In this document: piece by piece, positions 21,418 to 29,729 of the stretch | How the letters are laid out: each line of letters starts with the position of its first letter | Numbering within the stretch: position 1 is the stretch's first letter | NCBI RefSeq assembly: GCF_900636515.1 | Contig: NZ_LR134287.1 | Location: 124,001 to 188,000 of the forward strand | Direction: 5' to 3' | DNA from: Neisseria animalis | GTDB taxonomy: Bacteria > Pseudomonadota > Gammaproteobacteria > Burkholderiales > Neisseriaceae | Length of the DNA stretch: 64,000 bases | Program-made: the position numbers and the translations under genes | The notes under the pieces: generated by a model | The model's database searches: none | What the model saw: the letters and a program-made list of their open reading frames with translations, nothing else | What the model was told of the DNA's origin: nothing

Positions 21418-21431
21418 GTCAAGTCTTGACA
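21418..21431 (+). promoter_or_regulatory. Palindrome overlapping a -35 box upstream of the Panacea unit
   Basis: GTCAAG-T-CTTGAC is a perfect 6-bp inverted repeat. Its right arm with the next base forms TTGACA, a consensus -35. No convincing -10 is visible at 17 bp. The site lies about 77 bp before the ATG, which is plausible for autoregulation by an antitoxin. Confidence 0.4.
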
Positions 21432-21507
21432 AGAATTTGATTACTCCTACTTGATATTTCGGTAGGGATTGTTTTTTACTAAAACTTTATTATTGGAAGG
21501 AGGTTAC

Positions 21508-21951
21508 ATGTTATCTGCAATCACTGTTGCCAATTTCTTTGTAAATAAAGGGTTGGAAAACAATAAAGAAGACATGACCCCAATGAAGGTACTCAAACTT
21601 TCATATATTGCCTATGGTTGGTATTTGGCATTATTTGATAAGAAGTTATTTAATGAGTCAATTCAGGCATGGCAATATGGCCCTGTAATTCCTGGGGTAT
21701 ATAATGCCTTCAAATCATATGGAAACAGTCGAATTAGCAGCCCTTTTCTTAATGGCGAAATTATTCCAAATGATATTGAGAAATTCTTAAATAAAATTTG
21801 GGAGGTTTATAATGCATATTCCGGCTGGCAATTAAGTGCAATTACTCATCAGCCTAATACTCCTTGGTCAAAAACATGGCAGGGCATTCCTAATGCAGTG
21901 ATTTCTGATGAAATTATTAAAACACATTATTTGGAGTTAGCAAGGCGGTAA
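21508..21951 (+). CDS. Panacea (SocA/DUF4065) domain antitoxin-like protein
   Basis: 147 residues from the ATG at 21508, which has a strong AGGAGG site. The protein is one Panacea/DUF4065 domain with the family hallmark AWQYGPVIPGVYNAFKSYG and an N-terminal MKVLKLSYIAYGWYLALF helix. Panacea proteins are known antitoxins that neutralise very different toxins encoded next to them (PanAT systems), some of which are membrane proteins; others occur as phage-associated GepA proteins. The stop is 1 bp before the next ATG, so the pair is translationally coupled. GC content is much lower than in the neighbours, which suggests horizontal acquisition. Confidence 0.85.
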   Translation: MLSAITVANFFVNKGLENNKEDMTPMKVLKLSYIAYGWYLALFDKKLFNESIQAWQYGPVIPGVYNAFKSYGNSRISSPFLNGEIIPNDIEKFLNKIWEVYNAYSGWQLSAITHQPNTPWSKTWQGIPNAVISDEIIKTHYLELARR

Positions 21952-21952
21952 A

Positions 21953-22312
21953 ATGAGCGAACCAGTGGAAGATGATAATAAGCTCGAACAAATCCGTGCA
22001 AATTATTCTGATGATACTTTTAATAGTAAAAATCAAAAGAAAGCAGAAAAAGAAGGAAATGCCTTATTTGGTACTGAAGCCAAAAAATCTTTCCATGCCG
22101 TAAGTGTTTGGTATATCAAGACGTTAGGTTTTGTTGTTTTAGGTATAGTAGTTGCTGTGCTGCTTGTTAGATCTTGGCATTTATTGGCTCCCGAAAAATA
22201 CCAATGGTTGACAGCAGAAGCTATTAATAAAATTGACCATATTCTAGTAGGTATTATTGCTGGTTTATCTGTTCGTTTTTTTCCAAAAAGCAATCCAGCA
22301 AAAGATGAGTAA
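21953..22312 (+). CDS. Small two-helix membrane protein, putative PanT-like toxin
   Basis: 119 residues that I cannot assign to a named family. A charged N-terminal half (residues 1-48; EKEGNALFGTEAKKSFHAVS) precedes a transmembrane helix (TLGFVVLGIVVAVLLVRSW) and a second, weaker hydrophobic segment (IDHILVGIIAGLSVRFF). It directly follows the Panacea gene with a 1-bp gap, shares its low GC content and ends at a bidirectional uptake-sequence terminator. By position it would be the toxin of a Panacea pair, acting on the inner membrane. That function is inferred, not seen. It could also be a non-toxic membrane partner. Confidence 0.6.
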   Translation: MSEPVEDDNKLEQIRANYSDDTFNSKNQKKAEKEGNALFGTEAKKSFHAVSVWYIKTLGFVVLGIVVAVLLVRSWHLLAPEKYQWLTAEAINKIDHILVGIIAGLSVRFFPKSNPAKDE

Positions 22313-22348
22313 AAGCCGTCTGACATTTTTTCAGACGGCCTTTTTTTT
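22311..22348. terminator. Bidirectional uptake-sequence terminator
   Basis: AAAAGCCGTCTGA ... TCAGACGGC followed by CTTTTTTTT. It ends both the Panacea unit (+) and hrpA (-), whose stop codon is at the very edge of the hairpin. Confidence 0.85.
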
Positions 22349-25300
22349 ACCCTTTATTCAACAAATCCCACTCCTTTCCCAACCTCTTCACCGACACCGG
22401 ATAAGGCGTTTTCAATTCCTGTGCAAACAGCGACACGCGCAATTCTTCAATCTGCCATCTAAACCCGGCAAGGCCGTCTGAAACGGGTTGGCCTTGTTTG
22501 ATCAAGCCATCTGTTTTTTCGCGCCACATTTGTTCCAATTCCTGAATATCGGCTTCCCTTGCGGCATCGCGGGCGGGGTTGCTGCTGTATTTTTCCATGC
22601 GCAGGGTCATGGCTTTGAGGTATATGGGCAGGCGCGGCCATTGGGGCCAGGGGGTTTGGGTGGGGAAGTGTTCGGACAGGAGTTGTTGCAGCCGGCCACG
22701 CAGGAGGTTGGTGAGCGGGTGGCGGCCGAGTTTGCCGTTGAGTTCGGCGTAGGCGGCGGCGGTGTCTTGCAGGTAGCGGCTCATGGCTTCTTTGACGGCG
22801 GGCAGGCGGCTGCGGGCGCGTTTGATTTGTTCTTTAAAGGCTTTTTCGCTGCGGGGCGGCTTGTCGTCGCCGATAAAGGCGCGGTCGCACACGGCTTGGG
22901 TAAGCTGTTCGCGCAGGGTGTCGGCGCTGATGTGTTTGAGCAGCATGGCGGCTTGGGTGAAGCCTTGCAGGCCTTTGTTGAGGTCTTTAACGTGTTCTTT
23001 TAACTGGAGTTTCATTAATTCGATTACGCCTTGGCGGTGGGCTTGGCGGGCGGCATCGGGGGTGTCGAACAGGCGCAGGGCGATGTTGCCGTTTTTTTCT
23101 TTTTGCAGACCGAGATAGCCGGTAAGCTGCTGTTTGCCGCGGGCGAATTTGATGGATTCGGGCAGCGTGCCGATGTCCCAATGGGTGACGTTATCGCGCT
23201 CGAATTCTTGGGTGTTGTCGCGGAAGGTGACGGCGGCGGCTTGGCCGAGCTGCTGCTGCAATTCGTGCAGCACGCGGCCGCAGGCCAGTTCTTGGCCGCC
23301 GTCGTCGATAACGCGGATGTTGAAATAGCAGTGTTCGGGCAGCCTGAACGCCGCCCATTCGTCGAGGTTGATTTGCTCCAAAAGGCGCATGTCGCCGGCG
23401 GTTTTGGCGATAAAGCGGGCGAGTTGGGGGATAATGGCTTCGCTGTGTTCGGGCCGGCTTTCGAGGAATCGGGTGGTGAACTCGGGCACGGGCACGCAGA
23501 TGCGGCGGATTTGTTTGGGCAGGGCTTTGATTAAAAGCTGGATTTTTTCGCGCAACATGCCGGGAACCAGCCATTCGAGTTCGGCGGCGGCGATGCGGTT
23601 GAGCGAGGTGAGCGGCAGGGTGAGGGTTACGCCGTCGAGCGGATGGTGCGGCTCGAAGCGGTAATCGAGTTTGAATTTGCCGTCGGCGGTGTGCCGGAAT
23701 TTGGGGAACTGCTCTTCGGTGATGTGCGCTGCGGCGTGCTGCATCAGGTCTTCTTTGCTTAAAAACAGCAGGCGCGGGTTGTCGCGCCCGGCGGTTTTGA
23801 GCCAGGCTTGGAAGGTTCGGATGTCGGCGAGCGGGAGGGGTTTTGCAGACGGTGCATGTCGGGCATCAATGCCCGACGGAGTTTGTGCAGCCGCACGGTT
23901 TGTGTCGGGCATCAATGCCCGACCTACGGGTTGTTGTCCTCCCCTACGTGGGGAGGGAGCGGCGGAGGTTACCGTTTCAGACAGGCATTCGGATGTTTCA
24001 GACGGCCTTTGATTTTCGGCATAAAGGCCGTCTGAAATGACTGCCGCGCCTGCAACCTGTTCCCTCTCCCGCGGGAGAGGGTTAGGGAGAGGGCTTGCTT
24101 GGGTTTGAGTAACGGCTTCCGTTCCGTAGGGTGGGTGTAAATCCACCGTTTCCGCCGTGTTTTGCAATGGCAGGCTGACATCCGCCCTACGCGGATTTTC
24201 AGCAGATGTCGGTTGGATTGTCAAACCCAACGAAGCAACGGTCTGATCGGTACCGTTGGGTTTGCAACCCAACCTACTTTCAGACGGCCTTTGGTTTTCA
24301 GACAGGACTTCCCCATTTTCAGCATGTGTAGGTTGGGTTGCCAAACCCAACATTTCGGCTGCACTTTCCTTGTTTTGCTGGGCTTGACAACCCAACTTAC
24401 GCTCCGGCAACACGCTTTCAGGCAGCCTTTGGTTGTAAAACTCAAACAAAATCTCATCGTCCACCAACACATCCTGTTTGCGTGATTTGTTTTCCAAATC
24501 AATGATTTCGGCAATCAGCTTTTTGTTGTGGACAAAGAAATCCGCTTTCAAATCGCATTCCTGCGCCACCAGCGCGCCGCGGATAAAGATTTCGCGGGCT
24601 TCTTCGGGGGCGACTTTGCCGTAGGCGACCGGCCGGCGCGGCAACACGGTGAGGCCGTAGAGCGTTACACGCTCGCTTGCCACCACTTCGCCGCGCTTCT
24701 GCTCCCAATGCGGCTCGAAATAATGGTAACGCACCAAATGCGGGGCTTCCTGCTCGATCCATTCGGGCTTGATTTCGGCCACATCCCGCGCATAAAGTTT
24801 TGAGGTTTCAGTTAATTCCGCCGCCATCACCCATTTGGGTTTGGTTTTGAACACGGCAGAGGCAGGAAACAGATGGAAACGGCTGCCGCGCGCGCCGGTG
24901 TAGTCGTTGCCGTCGGGCGATTTCATGCCCACGTTGGCAATCAGACCGGTGAGCAGCGCACGGTGGATTTGTTCGTAGCCCGCTTCTTTGGCGGCACGGA
25001 TACCGGCGCGGTGCTGCTTTTTATCCAATTGTTTTTGCTTGAGTTTGGCGGATAAATCCTGATCGCCTTGCGTTTCAGACGGCATCAGCTGCGGCGCGTT
25101 TTGAGGCCGTCTGAACGCATTTTCCTTGCTGACCAAGCCCATTTCAATGGCAATTTCCGCAAGTTGGCGGTGCAGCTCGCGCCATTCGCGCATCCGCAGG
25201 TGCGACAGAAAATATTGATGACACCATTGCACCAATTGTTTATTAGACAAGCCTTTATCGCGCTCGCGCTGGAAACTGTCCCAAATATTGAGATAGGCCA

Positions 25301-25628
25301 GAAAGTCGGACTGCTTGTCATGAAAACGCTCGTGCGCCTTGTTGGCCGCTTCGCGCGCCTCCAGCGGCCGCTCGCGCGGGTCTTGGATAGAAAGCGCGGA
25401 TACGATAACGAGAATTTCCGCCATACAGTCGTGCTTTTTCGCAGCAATCAGTATCCGCGCGACTTTGGGGTCGATGGGTAGCCGCGCCATTTGCTCGCCG
25501 AGACGGGTCAGGCGGTAGCGGGAGCGGGTTTCAGACAGGCTTTGTTTGTCGGGACGGGGCTGGCTGCCTATAAGGGTCTCAGACGGCATATTGGTGTTTT
25601 TAGTCTGTTTGCTTTTTATATTTTGCAT
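22347..25628 (-). pseudogene. hrpA: hrpA 3' part (HA2, OB-fold and C-terminal domains)
   Basis: C-terminal part of the DEAH-box RNA helicase HrpA, 1093 codons in this frame. Family homology begins near codon 37 (RYRLTRLGEQMARLPID), inside the winged-helix/HA2 region, and runs through the OB-fold and the DUF3418-type C-terminus. The helicase motor domains are on a separate frame 1.4 kb upstream. The first 36 codons include a degenerate uptake sequence (MPSET). Codons from about 23842 to 24400 are an in-frame insert built from intergenic repeats, with hairpin motifs such as TGTCGGGCATCAATGCCCGAC. It may be expressed as a separate polypeptide, but as a HrpA gene it is broken. Confidence 0.85.
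23842..24400. repeat. Cluster of intergenic repeats read in frame within hrpA
   Basis: About 560 bp inside the hrpA 3' part made of short palindromic repeats: two copies of TGTCGGGCATCAATGCCCGAC (23857-23877, 23903-23923), a CTCCCC/GGGGAG hairpin (about 23940-23956), CCCTCTCCC/GGGAGAGGG (about 24063-24082), several GGTTGGGTT...AACCCAAC units (24208-24390) and uptake cores (about 24000, 24025, 24281). The total keeps the frame open and is absent from the usual HrpA between the EILFEFY and FQAWLK segments. Confidence 0.8.
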
Positions 25629-25791
25629 AAAGGATTCATTGGTCGAAAAATGATTTCCGACACGGTTTTAATGAGAAAGAAATATCAAATATTTTGTTGG
25701 ATATAACAATCCAATCTACTTACAGTAATTTTGCAGTAATCTTTGCGTGTACGATTGAAACATCTTGAATGATTAAATGTATCTATTGGAA

Positions 25792-26685
25792 TTATCGCAT
25801 TATTTTGTTCCAGTCAATATCATGACCAGCTGCCTGAAGCTCTCGCGCTAACTTCGATTTCCAACCGCCATTACTATCCATATCTTCCCAAACAACACCT
25901 AGAAAATCACTTGGAATTTCGACTTCTCCTTTTTTCAATGCGCAAACTTTGTTACGACCTAAACGGCCAATAAAATAACCTAACTCGAGAATTACATTCT
26001 GCCTTGCTCGAGAAGAAGGGGTTTCTCCTGTTTTGCAACCCTCATCATCAGGTGTTAATAGAACTACTGCAAAACTGACATCACCATAAGTGTCTATTTT
26101 TTCAATAATGGTTTTTCCTTGATTGGCTTGCTCGTGAAGAATAATTACTTCAAAACCAATTTTTTCTAAAAAACGGGCAGCTTCATTTTTTGCACTGTCA
26201 TCGTGGCCATGAACAATGAAGATTCTATTAGAAAGAGTTTTCTTTAATTCCATACTTATGGATCCTTTATTTAAAATATATGCTTTGTAATCTCGAGCAA
26301 ATGGAATAATCAATTGGACAACCATGCTATGGATATTAGCAATAAATTTGTTGCTTTCATAAAAGTAGGTATGACTAAAATTTACGGCAAGTTCTGGCTC
26401 ATTGGAAAGCTTATTAATAAGAAGTAACGTTAGGCCTAATATTTTTCGATCATCATTTGGCCAATTTAGTTTGGCTGACCCAACCATACTTCCTGAAGAT
26501 TTATAACTTTCTGCTAAGAAAGCTTCTAAGTCTAGATCAGAGGTCAGTTCTTGATTCAAATCGTTAAGGTCAGGATGTTGTAATATTGTGCCTAATCTTT
26601 TTAAAGGTCTTTCATAGCTTTGAAAGCTAGAGTTTTGAAGATCTAAAATGGTATTGTCTATTTGTTGAAAAATGTCTTGGCTCAT
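25792..26685 (-). CDS. TIR-like domain effector (PF10137 type)
   Basis: 297 residues. The N-terminal 145 residues are helical and unassigned; from about residue 150 there is a predicted TIR-like nucleotide-binding domain: RIFIVHGHDDSAKNEAARFL, then VVLLTPDDEG, then RQNVILELGYFIGRLGR. The Glu in ILELGYFIGRLGR is the conserved acidic residue of this family, which includes CBASS Cap12 and Pycsar TIR effectors that consume NAD+. No cyclase, STING or Thoeris gene accompanies it. The start overlaps the stop of the upstream frame (ATGA). GC content is low, unlike hrpA. A role in abortive phage defence is inferred; the trigger is unknown. Confidence 0.82.
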   Translation of the reverse strand: MSQDIFQQIDNTILDLQNSSFQSYERPLKRLGTILQHPDLNDLNQELTSDLDLEAFLAESYKSSGSMVGSAKLNWPNDDRKILGLTLLLINKLSNEPELAVNFSHTYFYESNKFIANIHSMVVQLIIPFARDYKAYILNKGSISMELKKTLSNRIFIVHGHDDSAKNEAARFLEKIGFEVIILHEQANQGKTIIEKIDTYGDVSFAVVLLTPDDEGCKTGETPSSRARQNVILELGYFIGRLGRNKVCALKKGEVEIPSDFLGVVWEDMDSNGGWKSKLARELQAAGHDIDWNKIMR

Positions 26686-26984
26686 TCTGTGGTGTCTCCA
26701 TTTAATCTTGCATCCGCAGCTTTTTGAAGAATGTTTTTCCGTAAAGAGTCTTTAATATTTCCTATCAGATATAAAGCAGTTTGATTATGAGAGTCTTCTC
26801 TAGTTTTATCATCAATCATACGATAAGCAGATTGGATTGCTTGTTCTATAGAAGAAGGGTTAAATGGGTCAAATATGATATTTTCTAAATCTCTATCTAG
26901 AGTGTCTAAAAGCTTTTGTAAATTATTTAACTCTTTTTGAAAATTTTTAAGGCTTGCTTTTTTAGCATCTTTAGAAATTCCGTT
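26682..26984 (-). pseudogene. 3' remnant of the gene upstream of the TIR effector
   Basis: An open frame of 100 codons with no usable start before codon 56 (an ATG in MIDDKTREDS); codon 1 follows directly on an in-frame TAA at 26985-26987. The frame is lysine-, asparagine- and leucine-rich with a probable coiled-coil (KNFQKELNNLQKLLDTLDRD) and ends ARLNGDTTE. Its TGA overlaps the TIR start by 4 bp, the pattern of a two-gene operon. I do not recognise the family. The abrupt 5' loss coincides with the cassette edge, so it is probably a truncated partner. Confidence 0.55.
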
Positions 26985-27036
26985 TTATGCAAACACTAAA
27001 GTAATCGGTAGGAGGTAGCTACGTCCTATACGGTTT

Positions 27037-28434
27037 TCAGACGGCCTCCTCCACCGCACCCAATTCCAACAACACCTGGAACCCGTCGTTGATATATCTT
27101 TGGTCGGGTGCTTCGAGGAAGGGAAATGCGGCGACATCGCCGAGTTTCAGGGCGGACATACGCAGGATGACGGCGGCGAGGTTGCTGCGGATGATTTCGG
27201 GGTCGGTAAACGGGGGGCGTTGGTTGAAGTCGTCTTCGGCATACAGGCGCACGCATACGCCGGCGGAGACGCGGCCGCAGCGTCCGGCGCGTTGGCGGGC
27301 GGCGGCTTGGGAGATTTTTTCCACATGAAGCTGCTCGACTTTGGCGTGCGCGGAATAGCGTTTCACCCGCGCCAGTCCGGTGTCGATAACGTATTTGATG
27401 CCGGGTACGGTGAGCGAGGTTTCGGCGACGTTGGTGGCCAATACGATGCGGCGTTTTTTGCCGTCGGGGCGGAAAATTTTGTGCTGCTCGGCGGCGGAGA
27501 GGCGGGCGAACAGGGGCAGGATTTCGTCGTTGCGGCGCAGCGGTGATTTGCGCAGGGCTTCGGCGGCTTCGCGGATTTCGCGCTCGCCCGGCAGAAATAC
27601 CAAAATATCGCCTTCGCCCAGTCGCGCCAGTTCGTCGGCGGCATCGACGATGGCTTCGGGTATGTCGGTTTCGGCTTCGTCTTCGTCGGTTTCGTTGAGC
27701 GGGCGGTAGAGAATATCCACAGGATAGGTGCGTCCGCTCACTTCCAGTACGGGGGCGTTGTTGAAATGTTTGGAAAAACGCTCGGCATCGATGGTGGCGG
27801 AGGTGATGATGACTTTCAGGTCGGGGCGGCGCGGCAGGAGCTGTTTCAGGTAGCCCAGCAGGAAGTCGATGTTGAGGCTGCGCTCGTGGGCTTCGTCGAT
27901 GATGATGGTGTCGTAGGCGGTGAGGTAGCGGTCGGTTTGCGTTTCCGCCAGCAAAATGCCGTCGGTCATCAGCTTCACATAGGCTTCGCGCGAGGTGTTG
28001 TCGTTGAAGCGCACTTTATAGCCCACTGCCTGCCCGATGCCGCTGCCCAATTCTTCGGCAATCCGCTCTGCAACGGAACGCGCCGCCAAACGCCGCGGCT
28101 GGGTGTGTCCGATCAAACCGGCCGCACCGCGCCCGAGTTCGAGACAGATTTTCGGCAGCTGCGTGGTTTTGCCGGAACCGGTTTCGCCGCAGATGATGGT
28201 TACTTGGTTGTTTTGAATGGCGTTTTTGATGTCGTCCAAACGCTCGTGCACGGGCAGGTCGCCGCTGTATTGCGGCTGCGGCAGCGCGGCTCGGCGTTTC
28301 AGATAGGCTTCGTGCGATTTTCGGTATTTTTTCTGCACCGCTTCCATGCCGCCGAAGCGTTTCGGGTTTTTCAAGGCATTGTGCAGGAAATGGCGGTCGC
28401 GGGAGAGGGTTTGGGTGAGGTCGGGAGCGGACAT
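27037..28434 (-). pseudogene. hrpA: hrpA 5' part (DEAH helicase motor domains)
   Basis: First 465 residues of ATP-dependent RNA helicase HrpA. Both RecA domains are intact: [10 protein letters not shown] (motif I), DEAH (motif II), SAT (motif III) and QRAGRCGR (motif VI). It stops at [11 protein letters not shown], where GCC GTC TGA of an uptake sequence supplies the stop codon. The rest of HrpA lies beyond the TIR cassette. A free-standing motor fragment lacking the HA2, OB-fold and C-terminal domains is unlikely to have normal function; HrpA has been linked to rescue of stalled ribosomes in other bacteria. Confidence 0.88.
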
Positions 28435-28478
28435 TTTTTAGAATTTACAAACAGACAAACATAAAGCGTGATTATAGC

Positions 28479-28527
28479 AAAAGGCCGTCTGCAAATACCG
28501 CATTTGCGGGATTTACAGACGGCCTTT
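28479..28527. terminator. Inverted uptake-sequence hairpin between hrpA and the FNT gene
   Basis: AAAGGCCGTCTG ... CAGACGGCCTTT, with variant GCA in the left arm and ACA in the right. It lies 11 bp beyond the stop of the formate/nitrite channel gene on the minus strand. Confidence 0.75.
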
Positions 28528-28537
28528 GGTGCAAAAA

Positions 28538-29341
28538 TCAAATCGAGAAATCGTCTTTCAACAAATGTTTGTAGGCATACAGGTAAGATGCGCCGACAAA
28601 CATCGCGCCGCCGGCCACATTGCCCAAAAACACCGGAATCATGTTGAAGAAAAACTGCCCCCAAGTCACATCCGCGCCCGCCCAAATGCCGGCCGGAATA
28701 ATAAACATATTGGCAACAAAGTGCTGCAAACCAATCAACACGAAAATCATCACCGGAAACCACATCGCCAAAATTCTGCCTGAAGTCTGCTTCGCACCGA
28801 AGTAAAACCAAATGCCCATACATACCATCCAGTTGCACGCGATGGCGGAAACGAAAGCGCGTCCGAAATCCATATTGATTTTGGCTTCCGCAATAGCGAT
28901 GGTTTTCACCGCCGCCGCACCTTCCGCCAAGCCGACATAGTGGCCGAGGAAAAACGCCATAGCCACCGCACCCGCCAAATTGCCCAAACTGACAACTACC
29001 CAGTTGCGCAGCAGTTTCTCAAACGATACGCAACGGCTCAACCGACCCAGTGCCATCATCATCATATTGCCCGTTGCCAGCTCGCCGCCGCCGATTAAAA
29101 TACAAATCAAGCAAATCGGAAACACCGCCGCACCGAGTAAAGCAGCCAAGCCGCCCCAGTCGCCGGGAATGCCGCTGACCACACGCAGGTAGGCGAGATA
29201 ACCGAAGCCGACATAACCGCCGCCCAAAAAACTGAGAATCGCCAGCGTTTTCAGATTAGTATTGGATTTGGTTTGGCTCTTGGTAATCACATCCTGCAAA
29301 ATTTCGTGCGGATAAAAATCGCGGTTGTCGGTTTGGCTCAT
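28538..29341 (-). CDS. Formate/nitrite transporter (FNT) family channel
   Basis: Pentameric inner-membrane channel for small anions such as formate, nitrite or hydrosulfide, 267 residues with about six transmembrane helices. FNT signatures are present: GGGELATGNMMMM (first loop), and LQHFVANMFIIPAG with the central histidine. The N-terminus is a charged cytosolic helix (DNRDFYPHEILQDVITKSQ). Without metabolic neighbours, formate (FocA) and nitrite (NirC) cannot be told apart. Confidence 0.9.
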   Translation of the reverse strand: MSQTDNRDFYPHEILQDVITKSQTKSNTNLKTLAILSFLGGGYVGFGYLAYLRVVSGIPGDWGGLAALLGAAVFPICLICILIGGGELATGNMMMMALGRLSRCVSFEKLLRNWVVVSLGNLAGAVAMAFFLGHYVGLAEGAAAVKTIAIAEAKINMDFGRAFVSAIACNWMVCMGIWFYFGAKQTSGRILAMWFPVMIFVLIGLQHFVANMFIIPAGIWAGADVTWGQFFFNMIPVFLGNVAGGAMFVGASYLYAYKHLLKDDFSI

Positions 29342-29729
29342 ACATACCCCTTAAACAGTATTCATCTGACAAAAATATTCAGATATGAATGTAACAAAAT
29401 AACGCCTCGGAATGAAATAACCTTTCATACGCATTACGGCAGCGGAGCAAACCAAAGGTTATATAGGGAGCGTTTGCAGACGGCATGATTGGGGCAGGGG
29501 GCAGCATTGGAAATCCGCTTTACGCATCGTTCCCGTGCCGGTGTGAATGACGTGGCAGATGAAACCGGTGTCATCACCGTCAAACCCATTCGGTAAAGAA
29601 AAGGCAGACCCGCATTCAGGCCGTCTGCAAAATGCGGGTTTGCAGATTGTTTTTACAGACGGCCTGATTCCTGATAACGATATTCTGTTAAAATCCCTTC
29701 CTTAAAAAAATCAAAACACAAAGCCCCAA
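29342..29729. other. Intergenic region with uptake sequences and a possible gene-end remnant
   Basis: 388 bp. It holds an uptake sequence at about 29475 and a hairpin ACCCGCATT/AATGCGGGT (29608-29639) with an uptake core in its loop, followed by a second inverted core (29655-29664). The plus-strand frame ending at the TAA at 29594-29596 (VNDVADETGVITVKPIR) looks protein-like but has no start; it may be the 3' end of a lost gene. A likely -10 (TAAAAT) precedes the next gene. Confidence 0.5.

Larger units (their letters stand above)
25622..26993. mobile_element. Low-GC cassette interrupting hrpA
   Basis: AT-rich DNA separating the two parts of hrpA. A 10-bp inverted repeat TTTGCATAAA lies at 25622-25631 and, on the other strand, at 26984-26993. 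Just outside, the upstream hrpA part ends in an uptake sequence (27036-27046) and the downstream part begins close to a degenerate one (about 25579-25590). It holds the TIR-like gene and the 3' end of a gene upstream of it. No transposase is present, so exchange by transformation is more likely than transposition. Confidence 0.6.

Noticed and set aside
25622..26993. Insertion sequence explaining the hrpA split
   Set aside because: No transposase frame and no long terminal inverted repeats are present; only a 10-bp inverted repeat and nearby uptake sequences, which fit recombination better.
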